Below are positions 17,683 to 26,178 of a stretch of DNA of 64,000 nucleotides, piece after piece; position 1 is the first letter of the stretch; every line of letters begins with the position of its first letter. Source of the stretch: Rhizobiaceae bacterium (GTDB taxonomy: Bacteria > Pseudomonadota > Alphaproteobacteria > Rhizobiales > Rhizobiaceae); assembly GCA_017644105.1 (NCBI GenBank), contig JAEPMD010000012.1:40404-104403 (forward strand). The letters are read 5' to 3'. The position numbers were made by a program, and so were the translations under genes. Below the pieces are notes generated by a model. That model worked only from the letters and a program-made list of their open reading frames with translations, made no database searches and was not told the origin of the DNA.

Positions 17683-18321
17683 CTAACGCTGGCTCGCGGC
17701 AAGCCATGCGCCAAGGCTGATCAATGTGCCCCCCAAAGCACGATCGAGCCACAATCCAAATTGAGGCTTTGCTCGCAAAGTGCGGGTCAATTTATCAGCA
17801 AGCAACACGAATAAAGGTTCGATAAAGGCAGATACGGCCAAAATCAGCGTGCCGTGAAGCGCAAGTTGCATCCAGATCGGGCCAGCGCCTTCGACCACAA
17901 ATTGCGGTAAAAAGGCTAAGAAGAAAACAGCGATCTTGGGGTTCAACGCTGAAACGATTGCACCTTGTGTGAAGACGGTCCTTATTGGTTTTGCGGGTTT
18001 TGTGACATCTGGCGAAAAGGTGGATTTGCCACTTGATCGCAAAGCTGAGATCCCGAGCCAAATGAGATAAATAGCACCTAGCCATTTGATGATTGTAAAG
18101 GCGGTGGCGGAGGTTGCTAGGATCGCTGTCAGACCGAGGGCTGCCGCAAATACATGCACCATTGTGCCGGCCCAAGTTCCAAACATGGCCGCAAAACCGA
18201 CACGCTTTCCACCGCGGATCGAATGGCTGATCATATAAGCAATATCAGGACCAGGCGAGATATTGAGCAAGATTGCTGCGGTTAAAAACGCCGTCCAATG
18301 TAAAAGCGAATAATCAAACAT
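17683..18321 (-). CDS. LysE/RhtB family exporter (copy 4)
   Basis: 212 residues; NISPGPDIAYMISHSIRGG and AIVSALNPKIAVFFLAFLPQF are the family signatures, with about six TM segments. Likely an amino-acid or metabolite efflux permease. It is divergent from the PhzF-like gene. Substrate unknown. Confidence 0.92.
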   Translation of the reverse strand: MFDYSLLHWTAFLTAAILLNISPGPDIAYMISHSIRGGKRVGFAAMFGTWAGTMVHVFAAALGLTAILATSATAFTIIKWLGAIYLIWLGISALRSSGKSTFSPDVTKPAKPIRTVFTQGAIVSALNPKIAVFFLAFLPQFVVEGAGPIWMQLALHGTLILAVSAFIEPLFVLLADKLTRTLRAKPQFGLWLDRALGGTLISLGAWLAASQR

Positions 18322-18455
18322 GAGGCATTGTTAAAGCACATTTTGTGATTTTCATAATGAAAAATAATGATCATTATATTGATAAAATTGACGTGTCTTA
18401 ATCCCGCAATTCTGGTAGTTTCAAGCTTGGTTTTTAAAACAAAATGGATGCGGCC

Positions 18456-19346
18456 ATGAAACTCAATTATCACGTTGTTGACGTGTTCACCAAAACAAGA
18501 TTTGGCGGCAATCCTTTGGCTGTCGTGTTGGATGCAGATGAACTCTCTACAGAGCAAATGCAGACCATTGCCCGCGAGTTCAATTTTTCTGAAACCAGCT
18601 ATGTGCTGAAACCAAAGACCGCTGAAAACACTGCGCATGTGCGGATATTTACGCCCAATTCTGAGATGGATTTCGCCGGACATCCAAATGTCGGCACGTC
18701 CTATGTTTTGGCTAATATGGCGTCAGGCGCGCCACAGAAACTGGTGTTCGAAGAACGTGTGGGCCTTGTCGAAGTGGTTGTAAGCTATGATGAAAATGGT
18801 GAAGTTGATACGACTGCGATTACCTCCCCGATGCCACTTTTTAAGGGTGCTGAATATAATCCTATTGATGCGGCACGCGCATTATCGCTCGAATTGGATG
18901 ACGTGAACGCCGATCACCATACCCCACAACATGTCAGTGTTGGCGCTAATTTTGTGGTTGTGGAATTGCACAAACGCGACGTGCTCAAAACCTTGCGCTT
19001 AAATGAATATGTAGCGCGCGCCATGGTGGGAGAGGGACCGGCAAAGGCCATCTATGCCTATACGCGCGATGTGGAAGAAGGCCTTGATTGGTCAGCGCGC
19101 ATGTTCACCTTCCGCGGCCAGCCTTATGAAGATCCTGCAACCGGTAGCGCTGGCGGAGCTATGGCCGCTTTTGCGCATGATTTGGGTGTACCGCCCTTAA
19201 ACGGCGAATATTACAACGTCACACAAGGTGTTGATATGGGGCGACCCAGCGCCATGCAGCTTAAAATGCATGAGAGCGATGATGGCGCGATCGTTGAAAT
19301 CGCCGGTTCCAGCGTTGATGTTATGCGCGGTGTATTGGAGGTTTGA
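18456..19346 (+). CDS. PhzF family isomerase-like protein
   Basis: 296 residues from the ATG at 18456 (an ATG at 18444 is possible). YHVVDVFTKTRFGGNPLAVV, the catalytic Glu46 in FNFSETSYVL, FAGHPNVGTSYVL and DPATGSAGGAMAAF match PhzF/YddE proteins, which share the diaminopimelate-epimerase fold. PhzF isomerises a phenazine precursor, but there are no phenazine genes here, so the substrate is unknown. Confidence 0.9.
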   Translation: MKLNYHVVDVFTKTRFGGNPLAVVLDADELSTEQMQTIAREFNFSETSYVLKPKTAENTAHVRIFTPNSEMDFAGHPNVGTSYVLANMASGAPQKLVFEERVGLVEVVVSYDENGEVDTTAITSPMPLFKGAEYNPIDAARALSLELDDVNADHHTPQHVSVGANFVVVELHKRDVLKTLRLNEYVARAMVGEGPAKAIYAYTRDVEEGLDWSARMFTFRGQPYEDPATGSAGGAMAAFAHDLGVPPLNGEYYNVTQGVDMGRPSAMQLKMHESDDGAIVEIAGSSVDVMRGVLEV

Positions 19347-19474
19347 CTCAGGCGCGCATGTAACACACCGTCACATGATTTCATCGCATTTGAATAAAAT
19401 CGTTAAGCTTTGTTGATCCATATTATTCAATGGACCGTAAAACATGTCAATTCTAACGACGAAATTGACCCTCC

Positions 19475-20068
19475 GTGAAAAGAGTTGACGTGAAAAGAGT
19501 TGAATTGTCCAAGACCTACGATATCTCAGAATTGATCGCGCAAGTCGCACTCCGCGACCGAGATGCGTTTGATGTCATTTATTCTCAAACAAGTGCGAAA
19601 CTTTTTGGCGTCTTGTTACGTTTACTAAATGACAGGGCTGAAGCAGAGGATGCTTTGCAGGAAGTTTATGTGCGTGTGTGGCAAAAGGCAGATCGCTTTG
19701 CAACACAAGAGGCCAATGCAATGTCGTGGCTGATTGCAATTGCAAGAAACCATGCGATTGACCGCATAAGAACCCGTAAAGCGCCTACATCATCCGCCAA
19801 AACATCGGATATTGATGACGTCTCAGATGTGATGGCCAGTGAGGCTCCCAGCCCAGAAGACAGCGCGGTTAATATGGGCGAGGCACGTCGCATCGATTAT
19901 TGCATGGGCCAGTTGGATGAAGACAAAGCGGATGCAGTGAAGTCCGCCTATGTAGAAGGGTATTCGTATCAGGAATTGGCGGATAAGTATCATATCCCGC
20001 TCAATACCATGCGAACATGGCTTCGCCGCAGCCTTAAAAGCTTGCGCGAATGTCTTGAATCGAATTAG
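19475..20068 (+). CDS. ECF sigma factor, SigK-like
   Basis: About 190-197 residues. Region 2 includes DAFDVIYSQTSAKLFGVLL and AEDALQEVYVRVWQKADRF; region 4 includes GYSYQELADKYHIPLNTMRT. Two tandem GTG starts exist (19475 and 19490) because a 14-nt sequence, GTGAAAAGAGTTGA, is directly repeated. The copy at 19475 places an AGAG ribosome-site-like stretch just before the second GTG. The RskA-type anti-sigma follows 45 nt later. Its target genes are not proven; a fasciclin gene lies 3 kb away. Confidence 0.93.
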   Translation: MKRVDVKRVELSKTYDISELIAQVALRDRDAFDVIYSQTSAKLFGVLLRLLNDRAEAEDALQEVYVRVWQKADRFATQEANAMSWLIAIARNHAIDRIRTRKAPTSSAKTSDIDDVSDVMASEAPSPEDSAVNMGEARRIDYCMGQLDEDKADAVKSAYVEGYSYQELADKYHIPLNTMRTWLRRSLKSLRECLESN

Positions 20069-20113
20069 AACGCGGCATGCTTGCCTCAACGTTCAAACGT
20101 TAGAAGATGATAT

Positions 20114-20782
20114 ATGAGTGACGACGCAAAATATAATGACGATGACTTGGCCGCCGAATACGCCTTGGGCGTATTAGAAGGTGCCGAGCGTGAAAACGCG
20201 CAAAAGCGTGTTGAGAACGACGTCAATTTCGCGCGCCTTGTTTCGTCTTGGGAAGAAAAACTCTCTGGGTTAAATCACGAATTTAAAGAAGTTGAAGCGC
20301 CAGCATCTGTCAAAAAAGCCATTGACGATAAGCTCTTTGCCGAACCCGTTGCATCGGGAGGCATGTTGGGTCTGCTGACGCGTTATCGCATTCCCATCCT
20401 GTTGGCTGTCCTTATTTTTGCAGCCACTCCGCGCGTGATGGACTATTTCGCTGAAATAACTGCACCGCAGGTGATTTATACAAGCTCAATCAATGCGCTT
20501 GAAGATTATCAAGTAGCCTTCGTAGCGCAAGTTACCGATCAGGGCCTCACGGTCACGCAAAGCCAGGGCACAAAACCCGCAGATAAGGATTATGAGCTTT
20601 GGTTGGTCAAATCCGATGGTGAAGTGGTCACTCTGGGCGTCTTATCCGGCGAGTTGAACCCAGAAGGCCTAGAGATCGCACCAGACGCCAAATTTGCCAT
20701 TTCCATTGAGCAAATTGGCGGTTCACCCACAGGCGTGGCTCAAGGCCCGGTGGTTGCATTGGGTGAATTGACGCGGGTTTAA
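20114..20782 (+). CDS. RskA-type anti-sigma factor
   Basis: 222 residues. The N-terminal cytoplasmic segment has the anti-sigma pattern LAAEYALGVLEGAERENAQ; there is one TM helix at about 91-108 and a C-terminal RskA domain outside the cytoplasm (YELWLVKSDGEVVTLGVL). It lacks a clear zinc-binding HXXXCXXC motif. It should hold the adjacent sigma factor at the membrane until degraded by regulated proteolysis. Confidence 0.9.
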   Translation: MSDDAKYNDDDLAAEYALGVLEGAERENAQKRVENDVNFARLVSSWEEKLSGLNHEFKEVEAPASVKKAIDDKLFAEPVASGGMLGLLTRYRIPILLAVLIFAATPRVMDYFAEITAPQVIYTSSINALEDYQVAFVAQVTDQGLTVTQSQGTKPADKDYELWLVKSDGEVVTLGVLSGELNPEGLEIAPDAKFAISIEQIGGSPTGVAQGPVVALGELTRV

Positions 20783-20881
20783 TTATTCAAAATTATTGGT
20801 TCATTGTTGCAATGAGTACGTGTATTCTTTGCCCATATGTGTAAACTATTGGATATGAATCCAGTTAAATAGGCGGCCTTA

Positions 20882-21343
20882 ATGCCAACTGAACATCAAA
20901 TAGATTCGAATTTTAACTGGGAGAGTATCCCGCCATATTTGGTCGGTGGGCAGGAACCGCGATCCAATTCCACAGGTCAATCTATTGGTTTTAGTGAAAC
21001 AGGTGGTATCGCATCGCTCGGTCGAGCAATGTCCGACGCGGTAGAACGCTCTGCGCATACGCCACATAGCTTGGCGGTATTTCTTACCCGTAAGGTGCAT
21101 GACGATCTTCGAGCACACAAAAGATCAAAACACTGGTGGGGTCGTTTCTACAACAGGGGCTCTGGAGATCATGCGCATTACATTAAACTATCTGGCATTC
21201 ATCTTGTTCAAATTCTCGATGTGGTGGATCAAACTCCCAAGGACGCGCATATACCCATCGATGCCAAATGTGCGATACGTTTGGATTTTGCTGCTGAAAT
21301 TTCGCAAAAATTGCGAACACAAATTGGCGGCGGGAACAACTAG
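20882..21343 (+). CDS. hypothetical cytoplasmic protein
   Basis: 153 residues, no signal peptide or TM segment. Polar N-terminus followed by a segment rich in His/Arg/Trp (RKVHDDLRAHKRSKHWWGRF) and a mixed C-terminal half. GGCGG lies 6-8 nt before the ATG. No family recognised. It is separated from the anti-sigma gene by about 100 nt and convergent with the GFA gene. Confidence 0.6.
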   Translation: MPTEHQIDSNFNWESIPPYLVGGQEPRSNSTGQSIGFSETGGIASLGRAMSDAVERSAHTPHSLAVFLTRKVHDDLRAHKRSKHWWGRFYNRGSGDHAHYIKLSGIHLVQILDVVDQTPKDAHIPIDAKCAIRLDFAAEISQKLRTQIGGGNN

Positions 21344-21361
21344 ATTAAACCAATCATAAGC

Positions 21362-21733
21362 TCAATCACGATCCCGCTCAAATTGTTCAGCGCCGATAAT
21401 AGGCGTGAGCCAGTTTTCGCGTCTTATCGTCCAGCATTCATAAGTTGGGGTAAATTGATTGGGTTCATCAAATGAACCTAAATGAAGTTCAATCTCATCA
21501 TCAGTGATCGCAAAGACCGATGATCCGCATTCGCCGCAGAAATATCGACCTTTATGCGCTTTTGCATCGCCGGTGATTGTAACATCTTCAATTGAATAAA
21601 TTGCGGCGGCATAAAAAGGTGCCCCATGATGCTTGCGGCAATCAAGGCAATGGCAAGCACCCACGCGCAACGGGGTTTTAGATGTTGCAAAGCGGATTGC
21701 GCCGCATGAACAACCGCCTAGATATTCTGGCAT
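21362..21733 (-). CDS. GFA / CENP-V family zinc protein (copy 2)
   Basis: 123 residues with zinc-binding motifs GGCSCGAIRF, CHCLDCRKHHG and YFCGECGSSVF. The ATG at 21733 has GGAGAAGAG upstream and gives the normal N-terminus. The C-terminal CWTIRRENWL is typical of the shorter GFA subgroup. Role in formaldehyde or other aldehyde handling is uncertain. Confidence 0.9.
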   Translation of the reverse strand: MPEYLGGCSCGAIRFATSKTPLRVGACHCLDCRKHHGAPFYAAAIYSIEDVTITGDAKAHKGRYFCGECGSSVFAITDDEIELHLGSFDEPNQFTPTYECWTIRRENWLTPIIGAEQFERDRD

Positions 21734-21806
21734 TACTCTTCTCCCAAAAACCGTTACCAAACGCTGACATAAGTGCTGGGGTGAGGGCACTTAGCGCGTT
21801 TCGGCA

Positions 21807-22457
21807 TTAATACATGCTCTTTTGATAAGCATCTTCTAATGCCGCGTCGAGCTTTTCCATCTCCTGTTGATCATCAGGTGCTTCATCGGCTTGATCAAGC
21901 ATGATTTTCATGAGTGATGGCATGTTATTACGATCCTGCAAAGAGGCTGGATCCCACAATTTTGACCGCCGAAATGCTTTCGCACAATGCATATAGAGCT
22001 CTTTGATATGCACAAGTATCGCAATTTTGGGCACTTGGCCTTTAACCGCCATTGTTGCCAGCAATTTTGGATCGGTGGTCAATTGAGCTTCGCCATTGAT
22101 CCGCAATGTTTCGTCGAACCCTGGGATGAAAAACATCAGACCAATATTTTGGTTATGCGTGATGTTGGAAAGCGTATCGAGACGGTTATTGCCCGGACGA
22201 TCGGGGATGGCAATCGTAGTCTCGTCCAAGATTTGTACAAATCCTGGCGCGTCACCGCGTGGGCTCACATCGCTTAAGCCTTTATCATTATGCGTGCCTA
22301 CGCACACAAATGGCGCGCGGGCAATGAAGTCTTGCGCGTGTTTGTCGATTTTGTTCTGCTCTTTTTTAATCGCAAGCTCGTGGGTTGGCGGAAAAAGTGC
22401 TCGCAGATCGACCTCATTTTCAATGAGGAATTCAGTTTTGATGGAATATTTTGTCAT
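21807..22457 (-). CDS. pyridoxamine 5'-phosphate oxidase family protein
   Basis: 216 residues of the split-barrel flavin-binding fold: FVCVGTHNDKGLSDVSPRGD, IAIPDRPGNNRLDTLSNI and LMFFIPGFDETLRINGEA are hallmarks of the MSMEG_1061-type subgroup. It probably binds FMN, F420 or haem; the reaction is unknown. The ATG at 22457 is chosen because the conserved region begins shortly after it, preceded by GAAAGCG. Confidence 0.85.
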   Translation of the reverse strand: MTKYSIKTEFLIENEVDLRALFPPTHELAIKKEQNKIDKHAQDFIARAPFVCVGTHNDKGLSDVSPRGDAPGFVQILDETTIAIPDRPGNNRLDTLSNITHNQNIGLMFFIPGFDETLRINGEAQLTTDPKLLATMAVKGQVPKIAILVHIKELYMHCAKAFRRSKLWDPASLQDRNNMPSLMKIMLDQADEAPDDQQEMEKLDAALEDAYQKSMY

Positions 22458-22601
22458 ATCACGCTTTCTGGAACTGAAACTAACTGCATGGTGATGCAAG
22501 CTTCAGTTCATAAGAATTGGCCTTAAGTTTCTTAAAGGCCCGTGGTCGCAAGTGAGAACTTACTGTTTGATGCGAGAAAACACAAATTATCAATCCGTGT
22601 T

Positions 22602-22952
22602 CTATGTAGTTTTGTTTTGGGTAAAAACTTGCTCGCCGTAAAAGCCTTCAAAACCGAGCGTTGTTTCAACGAGGTCTGCCTCGTAATGTTCAATCATCGG
22701 CATCACTTCGGCTTCTATTTCTTCATTCCAAACAGGGCCATCATAAAATGCATTCTTGATCTCTTCGCGATGTTCAAGTGATGAAAATGCCCTCATCCAA
22801 TGGACTTTATTGTCATTTTCCAAATCTCTCATGGGACCGAAAACCAGCATACCGGCATCGCGCAACGCGGGTCGGTTCTTGGCTTCGAAATAAGCAATAA
22901 AGTCTTCGCGACGACCTGATTTTAACGTGTAATGCCTGATTTCAATGATCAT
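22602..22952 (-). CDS. NIPSNAP family protein
   Basis: 116 residues. IIEIRHYTLKSGRREDFIAYF with VFGPMRDLENDNKVHWMRAF match the NIPSNAP fold (a dimeric ferredoxin-like barrel). GAAAGG precedes the ATG at 22952. Bacterial members are mostly uncharacterised; some are linked to reactive-carbonyl or haem handling. Confidence 0.85.
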   Translation of the reverse strand: MIIEIRHYTLKSGRREDFIAYFEAKNRPALRDAGMLVFGPMRDLENDNKVHWMRAFSSLEHREEIKNAFYDGPVWNEEIEAEVMPMIEHYEADLVETTLGFEGFYGEQVFTQNKTT

Positions 22953-23119
22953 TTTCAAAGCCTTTCGGAACAATTTCATTAAGTCTAACTGATTGAAAAG
23001 ATGTCGTAATTATAAAAAGCACATTTTTACAGATTTTTTTGAAACTTTTTTGAAACTGCATTCGTTCCTTTCAATAACTGCGGGGTTTTGAAACAAACCT
23101 AATCTTATTGGAGAGAAAA

Positions 23120-23650
23120 ATGATCAATACACTTAAAATCACAGCAGCAGCTTCTGTAATCGCACTTGCCGCATCTGCAACAGCCTTTGCTGGTGGCATG
23201 AAAAAAGACGTTGTTGATGCAGCTATCGCATCTGACGCACATTCAACATTGGTAGCAGCTGTGACAGCCGCTGGTCTTGTTGACACATTGAAAGGCGATG
23301 GCCCATTCACAGTATTCGCTCCAGTAAATGACGCATTTGCTGCTCTACCAGAAGGTACAGTGGACACATTGCTGAAGCCAGAAAGCAAAGATGCTTTGAC
23401 AAAAGTACTCACAGCGCATGTGGTTGCTGGTGACATTATGTCTGGCGACCTTGTAAAAATGATCGGTGAAGCTGACGGTGGTATGCTCGAAATTGAAACA
23501 GTATCAGGCGACACAATTGTTGCGATGCTTGATGGCGACATGGTGAAGTTGAAAGACGAAAGCGGTAACATCGGCACGGTGACAGCGGTTGATCTAGACC
23601 AGTCAAACGGTGTGATCCACGTCGTCGACACTGTTTTGCTACCACAATAA
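23120..23650 (+). CDS. exported fasciclin (FAS1) domain protein
   Basis: 176 residues: signal peptide (about 1-24, ATAFAG) and one FAS1 domain with TVFAPVNDAFAALPEGTVD and LTAHVVAGDIM plus the C-terminal NGVIHVVDTVLLP. FAS1 proteins mediate adhesion. In mycobacteria, SigK/RskA control FAS1 proteins MPT70/MPT83, and a SigK/RskA-like pair lies 3 kb upstream here, so a regulatory link is plausible. GGAGAG lies just before the ATG. Confidence 0.93.
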   Translation: MINTLKITAAASVIALAASATAFAGGMKKDVVDAAIASDAHSTLVAAVTAAGLVDTLKGDGPFTVFAPVNDAFAALPEGTVDTLLKPESKDALTKVLTAHVVAGDIMSGDLVKMIGEADGGMLEIETVSGDTIVAMLDGDMVKLKDESGNIGTVTAVDLDQSNGVIHVVDTVLLPQ

Positions 23651-23951
23651 GAATTCCCGGCATTGGACACCTTCCCAATCAGCTTGGGAAGGTGGCACTG
23701 AAATGCCCCACACGACCCCCCTCTAAAGGGCATTTTAGTCTCGCCTCGGTCATGCCACTTGATCGGGGCGTTTTGCTTTAAAAACAATATTGTAAGCTGG
23801 TTTTCAGAATCAAACTCTGAACATTTAATAGACGCTCATCCCCTCCATCATCACACGACATTGTGAATTCATGTGTGTTTAAATTCGATTGAGAAGTCCG
23901 ACCTTAAATTCTACAACATCCCAAAGGTCGTATTGCTGGGATCATTTTTAA
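23651..23951. terminator. hairpins after fasciclin gene
   Basis: A perfect 11-bp stem CACCTTCCCAA/TTGGGAAGGTG (23668-23678 with 23684-23694, 5-nt loop) follows the fasciclin stop. A second inverted repeat (AAATGCCC near 23701 and GGGCATTTT near 23728) ends in a short T run. Together they probably terminate the transcript. The rest of this 300-bp gap has no reading frame and should contain the promoter of the CcdA-like gene. Confidence 0.6.
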
Positions 23952-24665
23952 ATGGAACTCATTTTCGCATATCTTGCTGGAATTTTGACGCTGATTAATC
24001 CCTGCGTCATTCCCGTATTGCCCATTGTACTCGCTTCTGCGTTAAACGCAGGTCGATCAGGTCCATGGGCACTCTCAGCTGGTCTTACTGTTTCCTTTGT
24101 GACATTCGGCATGTTTGTCACCACAATAGGCTATTCAATTGGCCTCACACAGGATCGTCTTGCGCAAATTGGTGCATTGGTGATGATCATGTTTGGTCTG
24201 GTTCTTTTGGTGCCGGCCTTTTCTCGAAGATTTGAAGCAGCAACCCAAGGCGTGGCCGGTGCAGCCAATAAACAAATGCTGGGCCTTGATCTAACGGGAT
24301 ATTCCGGCCAATTCCTTGGCGGTGTTCTGCTTGGTGCCGTATGGTCGCCTTGCATTGGTCCAACACTTGGCGGAGCGATCGCCTTGGCATCTCAGGGCGA
24401 AAACCTTATCTGGGCCATGCTAATCATGTTGTTTTTCGCCTTTGGCGTTTCAACGCTTATTTTGGGCCTGTCATGGGGTGCACAATCAGCACTTCGCACC
24501 AGAACGCAGGCGCTTAAATCTTTAGCTGAACGGTCCAAACCCATTTTGGGATTTGTCTTCGTTGCAGTCGGATTGATGATTTATTTTAAAATCCACCACG
24601 TTCTTGAAAGTTGGGCTTTGCAAACTTTACCCGCCTGGCTGCTTGATTTTTCTGTTATACTTTAA
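23952..24665 (+). CDS. CcdA/DsbD-type transmembrane thiol transporter
   Basis: 237 residues, about six TM helices. The two reactive Cys lie in TLINPCVIPVLP (Cys18) and GAVWSPCIGPTLGG (Cys134). Such proteins pass reducing equivalents from cytoplasmic thioredoxin to periplasmic thiol proteins, often for cytochrome c or envelope repair. The exported thioredoxin-like protein 22 nt downstream is the obvious partner. Confidence 0.92.
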   Translation: MELIFAYLAGILTLINPCVIPVLPIVLASALNAGRSGPWALSAGLTVSFVTFGMFVTTIGYSIGLTQDRLAQIGALVMIMFGLVLLVPAFSRRFEAATQGVAGAANKQMLGLDLTGYSGQFLGGVLLGAVWSPCIGPTLGGAIALASQGENLIWAMLIMLFFAFGVSTLILGLSWGAQSALRTRTQALKSLAERSKPILGFVFVAVGLMIYFKIHHVLESWALQTLPAWLLDFSVIL

Positions 24666-24687
24666 ACCAAGATTGAAGGAGAAACAT

Positions 24688-25125
24688 ATGTCGACGATAA
24701 AATTGACACGACGCGCAGCTTTAGGTGCTGCGATCTCAGGTGCAATATTGTTTGCAGGCGTAAATATCGCAAACGCCGCTGACACTGTTGAATACACGCC
24801 TGGTGTGGTGAAAAATGCACTGAGTCAAGGCAAAACAGTCTTTATCGATTACACCACGCACTGGTGCACAACTTGTGCGTCGCAAAAACGCACTATCAGC
24901 GCGTTGCGGTCTGAAAACAACGCCTATAATGACATGGTCTTTGTTCGTGTGGATTGGGATGTATATTCACGTGAAGAGATTGCAACGAAATATAAAATCC
25001 CGCGTCGTTCCACTTTATTGGTCCTTAATGGTGATAATGAGCTCGGACGCATTGTTGCTGGCACATCAAAAGCTAAAATCAAAGCTCTGATGGATAAAGG
25101 TCTAGCGGCAGCGCAAAACTCGTAA
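24688..25125 (+). CDS. exported thioredoxin-fold protein
   Basis: 145 residues. Twin-arginine-like signal (TRRAALGAAISGAILFAG, cleavage near ANA-AD), then a thioredoxin fold with active site WCTTC (Cys60/Cys63). IPRRSTLLVLNGDNE supplies the cis-Pro-like region. AAGGAGA precedes the ATG. It most likely receives electrons from the CcdA-like protein encoded immediately upstream. Confidence 0.9.
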   Translation: MSTIKLTRRAALGAAISGAILFAGVNIANAADTVEYTPGVVKNALSQGKTVFIDYTTHWCTTCASQKRTISALRSENNAYNDMVFVRVDWDVYSREEIATKYKIPRRSTLLVLNGDNELGRIVAGTSKAKIKALMDKGLAAAQNS

Positions 25126-25191
25126 TTTTGAGACTATTACTAAACTTTTAGATCAGTTGCTGATACAAAAGTGATGTTTTTGAAAAATTTT

Positions 25192-25223
25192 AGGGGTGAC
25201 AATTCATAATTGTTACCCCTTTT
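25192..25223 (+). terminator. Rho-independent terminator after thioredoxin gene
   Basis: 13-bp stem AGGGGTGACAATT/AATTGTTACCCCT (one G-T pair), 3-nt loop CAT, then TTTT. It lies 67 nt after the thioredoxin stop codon on the plus strand. Confidence 0.8.
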
Positions 25224-25481
25224 GTTCGAGCGTACGAATATGTTGTTCGTTTATGTTTATGATTCGATTTATGAAATTCGAAATTTTTAGCAGAATATAT
25301 CGAACCGATGAGGGGGGCTCAGCGTACATAAATTTATTCGGTCGTCGCGCTCAATGCGCAGACATTTGTCCATGCCAGTGATTAGATGATCAAGTGATCT
25401 CGTAATCAATCCTCCCAAGACGTGGACGCAAAACGCCTCAAAATGCCGTTTTGGTTGCGGCTTTTGGGGCGTTTAATTTTT
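25224..25481 (+). ncRNA. candidate small RNA with terminator at 25431-25481
   Basis: The gap from 25126 to 25609 has no convincing gene, yet a second strong terminator lies at 25431-25443/25462-25474 (AAACGCCTCAAAA/TTTTGGGGCGTTT, internal GC arm, then AATTTTTC), well downstream of the first one. A terminator without a gene suggests a small RNA. CCTCCC at 25411-25416 could pair with Shine-Dalgarno sites, as in some rhizobial sRNAs. The 5' end is not determined and no promoter is clear. Confidence 0.35.
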
Positions 25482-25609
25482 CTGTCGTTTCTAACGGATG
25501 TAAAAGGAAAATTGGCCCAAGAAACCAAAACCCCGCAAACGATAAATCGAATGCAGGGTAATGGTGCGACCAATTAAAACTTGGTTTGCCTTGCGGCAAT
25601 TATCATCAA

Positions 25610-25861
25610 CTAGACAGCGGATTTCATCATCTCGGATGGGATGAGGCCGATTTCTGGGTTGATATCATTGATGTACAGACGAGATTCCATGAAGTTTGGT
25701 CCCGTTAGAACAGGGTTTTTCTCGATAGAAGCCGTGCCTTTTGGTGTCATCGTGATGGGGCCTATGCCGGACGCATAGCTAGCTTCGCCTGAATTAAGTG
25801 CTGCACTTTCAACATTGATAGATAAGAATGTGATTGCAAGAATGGACAGTACATGTTTCAT
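25610..25861 (-). CDS. small exported protein, unknown
   Basis: 83 residues: signal peptide MKHVLSILAITFLSINVESA, then a polar mature part of about 63 residues (SYASGIGPITMTPKGTASIE). AAAGGA precedes the ATG at 25861. A hairpin with a CCACAAA loop lies 21 nt upstream in the mRNA leader. The 15 nt around its start codon recur at 26262-26276. No family recognised. Confidence 0.65.
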   Translation of the reverse strand: MKHVLSILAITFLSINVESAALNSGEASYASGIGPITMTPKGTASIEKNPVLTGPNFMESRLYINDINPEIGLIPSEMMKSAV

Positions 25862-25928
25862 AACTCATTCCTTTCTGTGTGTGTGCCAAAATATTTGTGG
25901 TATTTGTGGGTGGCACGAATATTTTCAT
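25809..25928 (-). CDS. possible 39-codon leader peptide overlapping next gene
   Basis: ATG at 25928 preceded by AAAAGGCGTT; 39 codons, ending inside the small exported protein gene in another frame (53-nt overlap with its start). A CCACAAA-loop hairpin (25939-25968) lies just upstream. The peptide is Thr/Pro-rich at first and Cys-rich later. It could couple or block translation of the exported protein. Weakly supported, as any short frame would be. Confidence 0.25.
   Translation of the reverse strand: MKIFVPPTNTTNILAHTQKGMSYETCTVHSCNHILIYQC
25883..25916 (-). promoter_or_regulatory. leader hairpin 1 (loop with two CCACAAAU)
   Basis: Minus-strand RNA: 6-bp stem GUGCCA/UGGCAC (25911-25916 with 25883-25888) enclosing a 22-nt loop that contains CCACAAAU twice. 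It ends 21 nt before the ATG of the small exported protein, immediately upstream of its ribosome binding site. Confidence 0.6.
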
Positions 25929-25938
25929 AACGCCTTTT

Positions 25939-25968
25939 CGATGCTTAAAACTTTGTGGGTGGGCATCG
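25939..25968 (-). promoter_or_regulatory. leader hairpin with CCCACAAAG loop
   Basis: Minus-strand stem CGAUGC/GCAUCG (25963-25968 with 25939-25944) and an 18-nt loop that contains CCCACAAAG. It is followed at once by AAAAGG and the ATG of a 39-codon frame. Confidence 0.5.
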
Positions 25969-26178
25969 CATTAACTATGTTTTAACACTTTACGCACTCA
26001 TTTAAAATTAACACTTACGCACAAACGCGTGAGGTTGCGTGTATTAAACGAGAGAATTACGCGGTTGCGCCGATCTCATTTTGTTTGTTTCATGAATGAT
26101 TTCGCGCTTTTACAGACCTGATGTGGTAATCCTCAAATCCTATGTCTAGTAGCTCCGTAAAACTATCAGGTGATGTGA

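Noticed and set aside
25196..25381. 61-codon plus-strand frame
   Set aside because: Starts within the terminator after the thioredoxin gene and has no ribosome binding site.
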